From Bacteroidales bacterium (lineage in GTDB: Bacteria > Bacteroidota > Bacteroidia > Bacteroidales > Muribaculaceae), in NCBI GenBank assembly GCA_022768005.1, contig JALEMF010000042.1:1-35760 (forward strand): 35,760 bases of DNA, given 5' to 3'. Made by a program: the position numbers and the translations under genes. Within the stretch, counting starts at the first letter, position 1; each line of letters opens with the position of its first letter. The notes beneath the pieces were generated by a model that saw nothing but the letters and a program-made list of their open reading frames with translations, had not been told where the DNA came from and made no database searches. Below are positions 26,054 through 34,963 of this stretch, in pieces.

Positions 26054-26087
26054 AGTTAAGGGCCCGAAATCCTTCAGACCCTTAACT
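26054..26087 (-). terminator. Long hairpin, candidate terminator of the exchanger operon
   Basis: On the minus strand AGTTAAGGGTCTGAA pairs along its full length with TTCGGGCCCTTAACT, using two G-U pairs. Those positions are C-A mismatches on the plus strand, so the minus-strand RNA is the structured one. The following TGTGTTTTG is a modest T tract. A small hairpin AACGGA/TCCGTT lies beyond at 26008-26025. Confidence 0.5.
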
Positions 26088-26094
26088 ATAATAT

Positions 26095-26210
26095 ATCGTG
26101 CAATACGATGAATATTTTTTTGAAACTCGGTCGGTGCGGACCCTCACGGCGTCGACCGGTAATTTAGTATTTGTTTTATTATTTGCTTCTTAGACAATTC
26201 AAATACTAAA
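26095..26210. other. Structured intergenic stretch with three hairpins, possible small RNA
   Basis: In a gap of 515 bases without a gene (25742-26256): ATCGT/ACGAT (26095-26109); a GC-rich hairpin CGGTCG-GTG...CAC...CGACCG (26128-26158) in otherwise AT-rich DNA; and a perfect 11-bp inverted repeat TTTAGTATTTG/CAAATACTAAA (26163-26173 and 26200-26210). They may be 3' UTR elements of the gene ending at 26257 or a separate RNA. I do not recognise SRP, 6S or another known RNA here. Confidence 0.4.
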
Positions 26211-26256
26211 AGGTTTAATCTCCCGACAATTTTTTCAAAAAAATTTCATTTTTTCT

Positions 26257-26610
26257 TTATCTTCGCAGATTCTCAGCTTTTTTGCGGTACATTTCCGCCG
26301 TTTTTTCTGCATTTTGAGCATTACGGAGTTTACTTTCATAGTTTTTTATAGCAGTTTCAGCCCTACTCGTTGACTGGAGTGCCTTAGTGGTATTTCCCCC
26401 GCGAGTATAGTAAGATGCATCGTTAAGATAATTCAGTGCCTTTCTTTTATAATCATCTGCATCGCGCATAAAGTTATCTGCCTTGCGCTGATAGTACACA
26501 GCTTCTTTTTCGTACCTTTCGGCTTGACTCCTGTTATAGTCACTGACGGCGCCAAGCATCGTGACAAAGGAAAACACTAAAATTGTCAATAGTAAAATAC
26601 TCTTTTTCAT
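26257..26610 (-). CDS. Small exported coiled-coil protein
   Basis: 117 residues from the ATG at 26610 (MKKSILLLTI), which overlaps the stop of the exchanger gene as ATGA; an ATG three codons earlier is possible but less typical. A signal peptide (about 1-21, ending MLGA) is followed by Tyr/Lys/Ala-rich heptad-like repeats (YEKEAVYYQRKADNFMRDAD and YKRKALNYLNDA) predicted as helical coiled coil. I do not recognise the family. Tight coupling to the exchanger suggests shared expression, not necessarily shared function. Confidence 0.75.
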   Translation of the reverse strand: MKKSILLLTILVFSFVTMLGAVSDYNRSQAERYEKEAVYYQRKADNFMRDADDYKRKALNYLNDASYYTRGGNTTKALQSTSRAETAIKNYESKLRNAQNAEKTAEMYRKKAENLRR

Positions 26611-27575
26611 ATTCCGCATAGTAAGTAAACAGTGTATATTATATAGACGAGCAGAAAGATAATTCCCTCAACTCGGTCAAAAAATCTTTTACCGAAAGTA
26701 AACACTACGATAAATGTCATTATTATTGACAAGAGAAGCACTCCGTAGTCAACCATATTTATCCCCAAGATATTTAACGGATTTATCAGCCCGGATGCTC
26801 CTAATATCATAAGAAGATTAAACACGTTTGAACCGATTACATTGCCTAATGCAAGCTGCGGATTTTTCTTTACCGCCGCCACTATTGACGTTATCAATTC
26901 CGGAAGCGATGTTCCTACAGCCACTATCGTTATTGCTATCACTGCATCACTCATGCCCCACTCTTTTGCAAGAGTTTTGGCGGAATCAAGGAATAGTTGA
27001 CCGCCGAGGAGCAAACCTGCAAGGGTTAATACGGCTATAAGAACCAATAGTACAACGTTTTTACCTGCCAACGATGATGTACACTCTTCACCGCTCTGAC
27101 CGTCTCCCCCGCCTTTTCTGTCTTTTATTACAACGTATGCCATATATCCAACGAACGCAAGTAGCAAAATCACGGCGTCATAGCGAGATATTACATTAAC
27201 ATCACCGCCGAGCAGCATATCATTAACAAACACTATCACCAATAGCGTGGCGATAATTGCAAATGGTATGTCCCGGCGATACGTTGTCCTCTCGATTGCA
27301 AACGGACATATAGCGGCAGTAACGCCCAATATTAACAGTACATTGCAGATATTGGAACCGATTACGTTTCCTAATGCCACATCTCCTGCACCTTCCACTG
27401 CCGATGATATGGAGACGAACAACTCGGGAGCAGACGTGCCCATTCCCACAATAGTAAGTCCTATCACGAAATTTGAGATTTTGGCTTTCTTAGCCAAAGC
27501 CACTGACGAATCCACCAGGTAGTTTGCGCTGATGAGCAATATTATCAGTCCTAATATCAGATACAAGTACAACAT
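26607..27575 (-). CDS. Calcium/sodium antiporter of the CaCA family (YrbG-like)
   Basis: 322 residues with about ten hydrophobic helices. The two inverted alpha repeats that form the ion site are clear: GMGTSAPELFVSI with GNVIGSN near residues 44-76, and VGTSLPELITSIV with GNVIGSN near 217-250. A hydrophilic Gly/Lys-rich loop (KDRKGGGDGQSGEE) splits the halves. It exchanges Ca2+ for Na+ or H+ across the inner membrane. It starts 9 bases after the dipeptidase gene. Confidence 0.93.
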   Translation of the reverse strand: MLYLYLILGLIILLISANYLVDSSVALAKKAKISNFVIGLTIVGMGTSAPELFVSISSAVEGAGDVALGNVIGSNICNVLLILGVTAAICPFAIERTTYRRDIPFAIIATLLVIVFVNDMLLGGDVNVISRYDAVILLLAFVGYMAYVVIKDRKGGGDGQSGEECTSSLAGKNVVLLVLIAVLTLAGLLLGGQLFLDSAKTLAKEWGMSDAVIAITIVAVGTSLPELITSIVAAVKKNPQLALGNVIGSNVFNLLMILGASGLINPLNILGINMVDYGVLLLSIIMTFIVVFTFGKRFFDRVEGIIFLLVYIIYTVYLLCGI

Positions 27576-27584
27576 TGCAGAAAA

Positions 27585-29207
27585 CTATTTTATTTCTTTT
27601 ACTTCAAGTCTGTCACCCGTTGCTTTTACGATATTTTCGTAATATTCATAGTCATCGTAGCCTCCGAAAGCCGGAGATACGGGCATACCGTCTTTTGTGT
27701 ACATAAATCCGTTGGCATCTTCTTTCTTGATGTTGCCGTCCATGTGTTTCACGAAAAGATAATCGCCGAGTTTTTTATAGTCCGTAGTTGCCTTTTCCGC
27801 CCATTTGTCGGCAAGTGCTTGTGACTTGATTTTGGCGATAGAATCGTTTTGCATTTCAGAGTCGTTTTCAAGAACTTTGACATCTTCAACAATAGCCTTT
27901 TCAAGTGCGGATTGCACTTTGCGAATATCCGGTATCAAACGGCTGTAACGACAGTATGCTTGATTGGCTACATAATTGTTAACCCAGAAGTTTGCGTTCC
28001 AGTCAAGGTTGTTAATATCGCCGTAACCGAGTTGCGACGGAGTTCGTGTCACTTTGCACAGTATCGGCAAATAGACGCAAGTGTTTGCATCATCTGTTCC
28101 GAACCACAATATGCCCTTGAAAGCATCAGGCACGTCATTTCTCAGTTCTGCAACGAACGAAAAGCCTGTTTGCTGAGTGGCGATAGCACGTTCATTGGTG
28201 TATTCTTTGCCGGCAACTCTATATGTCATAGGACGGTAACGGTACGGTACATGGAAAGGTCCTGCACCCGGGTCTTTTGTCATATCAAAAGGGGTATCTT
28301 CGAAGTGGTCACGCATCATCCATTTCATATCTTCAGCCGTAAGTTTGCGATTAGGTTTTACCCACAGCGGCATCGGCTCACCCTTACCTTCATTTATCCA
28401 CGGCAAATATTTGTCTGCATCGTCGGTAAACTTGTTAAAGAACGCCCATACACGCGCATCGCAGCCGCGAAGTGCGAGGTAATCTGTCACTGAATAAGTC
28501 TTTGAGAAATCAAAATCCTCATCTTTGCCTGAATACAAGCCTATCTTACGTGCGAAGGAAATAACGTCTTTTGAGTACAATGTTTCCGGGTCATTTAAAG
28601 GAAATTTATGTATTCTTGCCTGGTTCGCATGTCCGGAGATATGTCCTTCCGGCACTTTACGCGCCACCCACACAGCACCTTTTTCAAATGAACCTTTACC
28701 GATAAGTTCAAGTATCCATACTTCATTACCATCGGCTATTGAAAAAGATTCACCGGAAGATGCGTAGCCGTATTTTTCTACGAGGGAAGTCATTGTAAGC
28801 AATGCTTCTTTAGCGGTTTTGCATCTTTGTAGTGCCAAGTATATCATAGAACCGTAGTCTATAATTCCGTTTGGGGTCTCGAGGAGGTGAATACCGCCCC
28901 ATGTGGACTCGGAAATAGCCAAGCCATATTCATTCATATTTCCTATCACCTGATAGGTGTGGCGAACTTCGGGAATCGTGCCTAAGTAAGCATTTGTGTC
29001 CCATTCACGTATCACTCTCACTGCGCCCTCAGGATAGTCGGCGGCAGGGTAATTGTAGAGTTCACCGTAGAGTACATGCGAATCCGCTGCGTACGTTATA
29101 AAATTACTATTATCTTCCGTAGCTCCTTTTGTTGCTATAAGACTCGTGCAGGCAAAGACATCTATTGACGACACAGCCAGCAACGACAACATTATTTGTT
29201 TTATCAT
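27585..29207 (-). CDS. C69-family dipeptidase
   Basis: 540 residues. The N-terminal nucleophile family is recognised from ACTSLIATKGATEDNS with Cys20 directly after a hydrophobic leader; the Cys becomes the N-terminus on cleavage. Other family stretches are NMNEYGLAISESTWGG, EVWILELIGKG and SGHANQARIHKFPL. Family members cleave dipeptides; the leader points to the periplasm or outer surface. An upstream neighbour (29237-30424) is a shorter relative without the nucleophile. Gene order: pseudopeptidase, this gene, Na+/Ca2+ exchanger, small protein, all closely spaced. Confidence 0.93.
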   Translation of the reverse strand: MIKQIMLSLLAVSSIDVFACTSLIATKGATEDNSNFITYAADSHVLYGELYNYPAADYPEGAVRVIREWDTNAYLGTIPEVRHTYQVIGNMNEYGLAISESTWGGIHLLETPNGIIDYGSMIYLALQRCKTAKEALLTMTSLVEKYGYASSGESFSIADGNEVWILELIGKGSFEKGAVWVARKVPEGHISGHANQARIHKFPLNDPETLYSKDVISFARKIGLYSGKDEDFDFSKTYSVTDYLALRGCDARVWAFFNKFTDDADKYLPWINEGKGEPMPLWVKPNRKLTAEDMKWMMRDHFEDTPFDMTKDPGAGPFHVPYRYRPMTYRVAGKEYTNERAIATQQTGFSFVAELRNDVPDAFKGILWFGTDDANTCVYLPILCKVTRTPSQLGYGDINNLDWNANFWVNNYVANQAYCRYSRLIPDIRKVQSALEKAIVEDVKVLENDSEMQNDSIAKIKSQALADKWAEKATTDYKKLGDYLFVKHMDGNIKKEDANGFMYTKDGMPVSPAFGGYDDYEYYENIVKATGDRLEVKEIK

Positions 29208-29236
29208 CTATTTGTATATTATTACTTGTTATCTAT

Positions 29237-30424
29237 TTATTCTTTATCTTGTTCAACTTTTAATTTATAATCTCTGCAGTAATTGACGTAATTTGTCTTT
29301 ACGCTTTTTGCCCAAATGTCAGCCAGGTCTTGGAGCAGTTCCACCGCTATTTCTTCATCATTGAAATCCGGCAACTGCTCATACGCCACTGACACATCTA
29401 CTGCTATGGAATCTTCAAGCATAAGCTGCATTTCACGCAATGCGTCCTTTGCAACTCGGGAACCGTTTGACACTTCTAACGTTTTGCTTAACAAATCCGA
29501 TGATGACTGCACTGATTCAGGACCGATTTCTTCCGGCAGTTTCTTTACAGCACGAAAAAGCGGGATAAACGTTGATATATTAGGATTTCCGAGAGCAAAA
29601 TACGTCAATGTCTTGAGATAATCCGGCTTTGAACCGTTTGATTCTACTATAAACGAATACTTTGCCAAGCAATTTTCGTATATTCTCAACGCTTTGCGCA
29701 AGTCATAGCAGGATATTCGCATACTCGGCATGCCCCACAAGTTTGATTCTACATCGCGGATTCTAAGAGTATTGTATATCTGACCGGCATCAAATCCCGA
29801 TAAATAAGATTTCGGAGCAAAAACTTTTGCGAAGTCAAATTCTGCGTCAGAGCCTGCGAATTTTCCTAATTTTCTTGCATAATCCTGGATATCAAGCGAA
29901 TACAGACAGTTTCGCAAATCTTTCTCAGGCAATTTATGTATCAATGCAGCACCGGTAAACACAGTCGCCTTGTCATCGGGCACTCTTAAAGCAGCCCATA
30001 CGGCACCGGATTCTTTTCCCTTTCCTGCGTACTCGAATATCCACGCCTCTTTATCATCTGCAACAGATAGTGTGGCATACGTACTGCCGACAGGTGCATT
30101 TTCCAGTATATCAGACAGTTTAAAGATTGCTTCGCGGCAATTTTCAGCACTATCCAAAATGCGCAATGACACTTGCTCCGCAGAAAATTCCGGGTCCGGC
30201 TTTATTCCTCCCATCGGTAATGCTTCTGTCCATATCACTGTCAAGCCGGAAACATTCGTGCTAAAATATCCCTGCCATTCGGAGGTATCCTCGGAACACG
30301 CAACGGTAACTGCACCCGTATTCGTAGCATCTTTTCCAACAGCTACCCACATCTTGGCGTTAACAGTGATTACGGATAAGATGACAAATACTGATATTAG
30401 TAATATTTTGTCCTTTATTTTCAT
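29237..30424 (-). CDS. C69-like protein lacking the catalytic cysteine (pseudopeptidase)
   Basis: 395 residues from the ATG at 30424 (MKIKDKILL); a TTG at 30436 overlaps a -7 promoter box and is rejected. A signal peptide is followed by NAKMWVAVGKDATNTG, which lines up with FACTSLIATKGATEDN of the next gene: the nucleophile Cys is Lys24. Homology is clear further on: TLSVADDKEAWIFEYAGKGK, ESGAVWAALRVPDD, IHKLPEKD, DYARKLGKFAGSDAEFDFAK match the dipeptidase. The SGHANQARI segment is altered to VFTGAALI. The protein is about 145 residues shorter, and is not frameshifted, so it looks like a maintained pseudoenzyme, perhaps binding peptides or the active paralogue. Function is not known. Confidence 0.85.
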   Translation of the reverse strand: MKIKDKILLISVFVILSVITVNAKMWVAVGKDATNTGAVTVACSEDTSEWQGYFSTNVSGLTVIWTEALPMGGIKPDPEFSAEQVSLRILDSAENCREAIFKLSDILENAPVGSTYATLSVADDKEAWIFEYAGKGKESGAVWAALRVPDDKATVFTGAALIHKLPEKDLRNCLYSLDIQDYARKLGKFAGSDAEFDFAKVFAPKSYLSGFDAGQIYNTLRIRDVESNLWGMPSMRISCYDLRKALRIYENCLAKYSFIVESNGSKPDYLKTLTYFALGNPNISTFIPLFRAVKKLPEEIGPESVQSSSDLLSKTLEVSNGSRVAKDALREMQLMLEDSIAVDVSVAYEQLPDFNDEEIAVELLQDLADIWAKSVKTNYVNYCRDYKLKVEQDKE

Positions 30425-30433
30425 ATTAAAGCG

Positions 30434-30462
30434 CAAAGTTACGAATTTTTCACATTAACAAA
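30434..30462 (-). promoter_or_regulatory. Promoter of the pseudopeptidase operon (TTTG-N17-TAACTTTG)
   Basis: Read on the minus strand: TTTG (30462-30459), 17-base spacer, TAACTTTG (30441-30434). The spacer is shorter than the usual 19. The predicted start near 30429 leaves only about 5 bases before the ATG at 30424, so the mRNA would be nearly leaderless. Confidence 0.55.
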
Positions 30463-30465
30463 CTA

Positions 30466-31404
30466 CTAAATTATAACTTTATAAGTGCAATAAACCACGC
30501 CTCTGCCTCCTAAGCCGCATTTCTGACGAATTAGTCCCTCATTCAGATAGTTTCCGCCGTCCTCGTTAGACGTTCCGAGGTCAAAGTATCTTTTGCCCTC
30601 ACACATATTCCGGATAATGTGCTCAAACACTGCAGGAAGTACTTTTAAGTCCCTACCCTCTTGAGTGGTAGCGATATACTGTGCATGGACAACAGTATTC
30701 GTAACATACAATACCGTTCCGCCAACCATTTTCCCGTCATTGTATGCCGCCACGAGGCGTATATTCTCCGGGAAAAGTTTATGTAATCGTTCTATCTCAT
30801 CAAGAGTATGAACCGGTTTTACACCGTACTTTTCACCAAGAAGAGCGGAAAGTATATCCCAATACTCTTTGAAGTCGTCGGTCTCCTTCACCTCCACTCC
30901 TGCTGAAAGACAATATTTCAGTCCTCTTTTACTATTTTGGTCAAAAGGAAGTCTGTCAAGCAAATCTACCGTTGAGGATATCAGCACCGCCTCCACTGTA
31001 GCACGACTTCGGAAAAGTGCATATAAGTCTTCTTCCGCAGGCGTAATGTGATAAATATGCGGTACAGGCTTATATATCAAGTATTTGACACCATTTTTTT
31101 GTAGATAGCATTGCATTTCGACCCACACATCAAGCATATCCGTCACAGTAAAGCCCTTAGCGCATGTAATCCAGCCGCCGTATGTCAAACCTCTGTGGGA
31201 ATAAACGGCATCTCCTGAAATATTTGCCGGTAATAATGCTATGATTTTGCCATTTTTAGTTGCTATCAGCGAGAAATCATTGAACCTGTCTGAATGATAG
31301 TCCATATAATCACGCAAAAAAAGGAATGTCCCGTTTTTTGACATTTTCACGAACTCGTTCCATCGGTTCTTATACTCCGCACTGTACCTTTCTATAGCTA
31401 TCAT
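30466..31404 (-). CDS. GNAT/FemAB-like acyltransferase
   Basis: 312 residues. The opening NGTFLFLRDYMDYHSDRFND and the later SKRGLKYCLSAGVEV, GKMVGGTVLY, HAQYIATTQEGR and YFDLGTSNEDGG match the double-GNAT fold of FemAB-type proteins. These use aminoacyl-tRNA or acyl-CoA to modify peptidoglycan, lipids or sugars; which one is not clear here. No signal peptide. The start overlaps the stop of the alcohol dehydrogenase gene by 4 bases (ATGA), and it is the last gene of a three-gene operon. Confidence 0.8.
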   Translation of the reverse strand: MIAIERYSAEYKNRWNEFVKMSKNGTFLFLRDYMDYHSDRFNDFSLIATKNGKIIALLPANISGDAVYSHRGLTYGGWITCAKGFTVTDMLDVWVEMQCYLQKNGVKYLIYKPVPHIYHITPAEEDLYALFRSRATVEAVLISSTVDLLDRLPFDQNSKRGLKYCLSAGVEVKETDDFKEYWDILSALLGEKYGVKPVHTLDEIERLHKLFPENIRLVAAYNDGKMVGGTVLYVTNTVVHAQYIATTQEGRDLKVLPAVFEHIIRNMCEGKRYFDLGTSNEDGGNYLNEGLIRQKCGLGGRGVVYCTYKVII

Positions 31405-32570
31405 AGCATCAAACGATATATCTTTTCAGTATCAGCAGAATTTAACTTATAATATCCACCTATAATTTCGCCCTTATTTTCATGAAGTTTTTTCACAAGC
31501 AAATGAATATCCGGGCTTGCTATTCCGAGTTCGGCAAATGTCAGCGGCAAACCTAATGAATGAAAAAATGCTTTCATACGGCTTATTCCTGCAAGTGCAG
31601 CTTCCTTATCATCTTCAATATTCACATCAAAGACGCGGCGAGCCAACTGTGCCGGTTTTTCAGGTGCGTGATGTGCCATAAAGGTCAGGAATGCCGGATA
31701 AACCACGGCAAGACCTGCTCCGTGTGTCACTCCGTACACCGCACTAATCTCGTGTTCCATAAAGTGTGACACCCAATCTTCTACTCTGCCACAACCGCAG
31801 ATGCCGTTATGCGCCATAGTTCCGGACCACATGATGTTTGCTCTCGCATCATAGTCCTGAGGATTTGCCATCACTTTCGGTGCCTCGGAAATTATTGCTT
31901 TCAGCAAGCCTTCACTTATACGGTCCGTCACCTCCACTTCCTTTGTGGGTGAGAAATAGCGTTCCATAATATGCGCCATCATATCCGCAATTCCGCTTGC
32001 CGTCTGGAATGGAGGCAGTGTGAACGTTAGTTCCGGATTTAATATTGCGAATTTAGGTCTTAGCCAATAATCGGTACGCAGGCTGATTTTATGAAGTCCG
32101 TCAAGTTTTGTTATCACGGAATTTCCCGAGCCTTCACTGCCTGCTGCAGGGATTGTAAGTACTACGCCCACGGGAAGTGCGTTTGCTATAACCGCTTTTC
32201 CGGCATAGAAATCCCAAAAGTCACCATCGTAAACAGTTCCGGCGGCTATTGCCTTTGCCGTGTCTATGACAGAACCGCCACCTACGGCGAGTAGTCCGTC
32301 AATTTCGTTTTCGCGTGCTGAATTTATTCCTTCATATACTCTGTCGTCAGTAGGATTTGGCTTTATTCCGCCAAGTTCCACGTACTCTATTCCACTATCT
32401 TTCAATGAATTTTTTACTCGGTCAAGCAAACCGCTCTTTATAGCAGAGTGACCGCCGTACACGAGCATAATACGCTTGCAGCCGAGAGATGCAACTTCGT
32501 TGCCTGCTTCTGTCTCCGTGCCTTTACCAAAAATATAACGCGTCGGAGTTTGATACTTAAAATTATTCAT
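31401..32570 (-). CDS. Iron-containing alcohol dehydrogenase (butanol dehydrogenase-like)
   Basis: 389 residues. The nucleotide-binding loop GGGSVIDTAKAIA (near residue 97) and the metal ligands in ADMMAHIMERYF, MEHEISAVYG and THGAGLAVVYP identify the group III metal-dependent family. PAAGSEGS is the substrate-side segment typical of YqhD/BdhA relatives, which reduce aldehydes with NADPH; the cofactor is a guess. Cytoplasmic. The start lies 12 bases after the DUF1232 gene, the end overlaps the acyltransferase gene. Confidence 0.92.
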   Translation of the reverse strand: MNNFKYQTPTRYIFGKGTETEAGNEVASLGCKRIMLVYGGHSAIKSGLLDRVKNSLKDSGIEYVELGGIKPNPTDDRVYEGINSARENEIDGLLAVGGGSVIDTAKAIAAGTVYDGDFWDFYAGKAVIANALPVGVVLTIPAAGSEGSGNSVITKLDGLHKISLRTDYWLRPKFAILNPELTFTLPPFQTASGIADMMAHIMERYFSPTKEVEVTDRISEGLLKAIISEAPKVMANPQDYDARANIMWSGTMAHNGICGCGRVEDWVSHFMEHEISAVYGVTHGAGLAVVYPAFLTFMAHHAPEKPAQLARRVFDVNIEDDKEAALAGISRMKAFFHSLGLPLTFAELGIASPDIHLLVKKLHENKGEIIGGYYKLNSADTEKIYRLML

Positions 32571-32582
32571 TGCACTATGATA

Positions 32583-33035
32583 TTACTTTTTTTGTTCCTT
32601 ATTTATTAAGTCTTCTATCTTACTCAACTCATTGGGATCAAGTTTCCCGAACATTTCTTTAAGCTGATTTTTCGTCTGAGTCAAAATTTCCATACTGATA
32701 TTGCCGGCTACTGATTTAAGGACAAGCATCGCAACCGCTATATCATCTGTAAAGCCTATTCCTATCAGTGTATCGGGAATTAAGTCTATCGGCAAAATGA
32801 AATAGCCTAATGCGCCTACTATCTTAGCCTTATCCGCAAACGGCACTGCATCATTCACGGCGAGATTGTACAACAGGAGTATCGGATACATCAATGTTAT
32901 CCCCGCCTTTTTCCCGAAACTCTTCACTTTCGCTCCAAAGTCCGACTCGGAAAAGTTTGTTGCATAACTTGCTATATCAATACTCTTGATCTTATTAAGA
33001 ATATCATTTACGGATTCTTTTGAAAACAAACTCAT
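32583..33035 (-). CDS. DUF1232 (YkvA-like) membrane protein
   Basis: 150 residues. The DUF1232 core is visible at about 70-110: AKIVGALGYFILPIDLIPD, then IGFTDDIAVAMLVL. Two hydrophobic stretches (about 48-62 and 74-90) suggest membrane association; the N-terminus and the Lys-rich C-terminus are hydrophilic. Function of the family is unknown. It is the first gene of the operon with the dehydrogenase and the acyltransferase. Confidence 0.88.
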   Translation of the reverse strand: MSLFSKESVNDILNKIKSIDIASYATNFSESDFGAKVKSFGKKAGITLMYPILLLYNLAVNDAVPFADKAKIVGALGYFILPIDLIPDTLIGIGFTDDIAVAMLVLKSVAGNISMEILTQTKNQLKEMFGKLDPNELSKIEDLINKEQKK

Positions 33036-33057
33036 ATCTTCTTGCTAATTATATATG

Positions 33058-33089
33058 CAAATATAATTATTATTTCAAGCACTTACAAA
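33058..33089 (-). promoter_or_regulatory. Promoter of the DUF1232 operon (TTTG-N20-TATATTTG)
   Basis: Minus strand: TTTG (33089-33086), 20 bases, TATATTTG (33065-33058). The ATG at 33035 follows about 18 bases after the predicted start. Confidence 0.8.
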
Positions 33090-33097
33090 AGTGACGT

Positions 33098-33140
33098 ATA
33101 AAAAAACACAAGCAGTGCTGTAAATAAATACAACACTGCT
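33098..33140 (-). terminator. Terminator of the phosphohexomutase gene
   Basis: Minus strand AGCAGTGTTGTA pairs with TACAGCACTGCT (one G-U pair, 6-base loop), then TGTGTTTTTTTA. It lies 25 bases after the stop at 33165, just before the next promoter. Confidence 0.9.
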
Positions 33141-33164
33141 CGCAGTTTTATCTATTTATCGGGA

Positions 33165-34916
33165 TTAAATACCGAGGTCTTTCTTTATTGCTTCACACTT
33201 AGCCTTAGCAATTTCACCTGCTGCATCATAATCATCAGCAGTAGCCATTTTACCCTTAACTTCAAGGTAGAACTTAATCTTAGGTTCTGTACCTGAAGGA
33301 CGGATAGATACTTTGCAACCATCTGCAGTGAAGTATTGAAGTACATTTGAGAATGCAGGCATTTCCATCTTTTCAACCTTACCGTTAACAAGGTCTTTAA
33401 CAGTCAAATCAGAATAGTCTTTGATTTTTACGATTTCACTGCCGCCGAGTTGTTTTGGAGGGTTGTTACGGAAGTTAACCATCATAGCCTGAATTTCATC
33501 AGCGCCTGTTTTTCCCGGACGTACAACTGAGATTCCTTCTTCAAGAGAATAGCCGTACTTGAGGTAAATTTCCTTAAGAAGGCCGAGGAAGTCAAGTCCT
33601 CTGTCTCTTGCCCATGCTGCTGCTTCAGCCATAAGTGAGATAGCAGAAAGTGAATCCTTGTCACGTGCAAATGTTTCTGCAAGGAAACCGTAACTTTCTT
33701 CACCACCGCCGAGGTAACGAGCACCTGTCACTTCTTTCTCACGGATTACTGATGCAATCCACTTGAAGCCTGTGTAGCAATCGTAGCATTTAATGTGGTT
33801 AGCATCTGCGATAGCCTTAATCATTTCAGTAGTTACGATAGTCTTCACGATATATTCGTTGCCTGTAAGTTTGCCGAGTTCGGCATTACGAGTCATCAAA
33901 TAGTAGTGAAGAATCATATTGATTTGGTTACCGTTGATAAGAACGTATTCACCTTTGCTGTCACGCATTACGCAGCCGATACGGTCTGCATCAGGGTCTG
34001 ATGCCATTACGAGGTCCGCATTTGTTTCTTTTGCTTTTGCGATAGCCATTGCCATTGCAGATGGTACTTCAGGGTTTGGAGAAACTACTGTCGGGAAGTC
34101 GCCTGAAGGAATATCCTGTTCAGGAACGTGAATAATGTTTTCAAAGCCATAGTTCTTCAATGATTGAGGAACGAGTTTCACACCTGTACCGTGGATAGGA
34201 GTGTAAACTATCTTCAAATCGCTGTGACGACGGTTAATTTCCGGGCTGAGTGAAAGTGAAAGAATATCAGCGAGGAATGCTTTATCCACTTCTTCACCTA
34301 CTATCTGAATAAGTTCAGGATTACCTTGGAAACGAATTTCTCTTACTGACTTGATGCGATTAACGTGGTCAATGATGTTAACATCGTGAGGTGCGATGAT
34401 TTGAGCACCATCACTCCAGTATGCTTTGTAACCGTTGTATTCTTTCGGGTTGTGTGATGCTGTGATATTCACACCGCTCTGACAGCCGAAATGACGGATA
34501 GCGTAAGACAATTCGGGTGTCGGACGGAAGTTCTCGAAAAGATATACTTTAATTCCGTTTGCCGAGAAGATATTTGCCACCATTTCAGCAAATTTGCGTG
34601 AATTGTTACGTACGTCATGACCTACTGCAACGCTGATTTGTGGAAGATCCTTGAATGCTTCGTTAAGGTAGTTTGCAAGACCTTGAGTAGCAGCACCTAC
34701 TGTGTAAATATTCATTCTATTTGAACCTGCTCCCATAATACCGCGAAGACCACCTGTACCGAATTCGAGGTCTTTGTAGAAAGATTCAATAAGTTCTGTC
34801 TTGTCTTCTGCTTCAAGCATGCGCTTTACTTCGTTACGAGTTTCTTCATCGTAACCTTCACCGAGCCACAACTGTGCCTTCTCGGTGCACATTTTAATCA
34901 ATTCATTGTTTTCCAT
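33165..34916 (-). CDS. Phosphohexomutase (phosphoglucomutase/phosphomannomutase family)
   Basis: 583 residues, the long form typical of Bacteroidetes and Firmicutes PgcA-like enzymes. It interconverts sugar 1- and 6-phosphates. Four family signatures are present: the active Ser154 in TASHNPKEYNGYKAYW, the Mg2+ loop DPDADRIG, the sugar-specificity loop GGGEESYGF and the phosphate-binding RPSGTEPKIKFY. GEESYGF fits glucose-1-phosphate enzymes, but mannose or both cannot be excluded. Cytoplasmic. It has its own promoter and terminator. Confidence 0.95.
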   Translation of the reverse strand: MENNELIKMCTEKAQLWLGEGYDEETRNEVKRMLEAEDKTELIESFYKDLEFGTGGLRGIMGAGSNRMNIYTVGAATQGLANYLNEAFKDLPQISVAVGHDVRNNSRKFAEMVANIFSANGIKVYLFENFRPTPELSYAIRHFGCQSGVNITASHNPKEYNGYKAYWSDGAQIIAPHDVNIIDHVNRIKSVREIRFQGNPELIQIVGEEVDKAFLADILSLSLSPEINRRHSDLKIVYTPIHGTGVKLVPQSLKNYGFENIIHVPEQDIPSGDFPTVVSPNPEVPSAMAMAIAKAKETNADLVMASDPDADRIGCVMRDSKGEYVLINGNQINMILHYYLMTRNAELGKLTGNEYIVKTIVTTEMIKAIADANHIKCYDCYTGFKWIASVIREKEVTGARYLGGGEESYGFLAETFARDKDSLSAISLMAEAAAWARDRGLDFLGLLKEIYLKYGYSLEEGISVVRPGKTGADEIQAMMVNFRNNPPKQLGGSEIVKIKDYSDLTVKDLVNGKVEKMEMPAFSNVLQYFTADGCKVSIRPSGTEPKIKFYLEVKGKMATADDYDAAGEIAKAKCEAIKKDLGI

Positions 34917-34963
34917 TAGTGAAAATATTTTTATTAATTTTTATCGGGTTAATTATTGTATCA

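Noticed and set aside
26095-26210. Signal recognition particle RNA or 6S RNA
   Set aside because: No SRP tetraloop with the conserved asymmetric loop and no single long rod with a central bubble typical of 6S; only separate hairpins.
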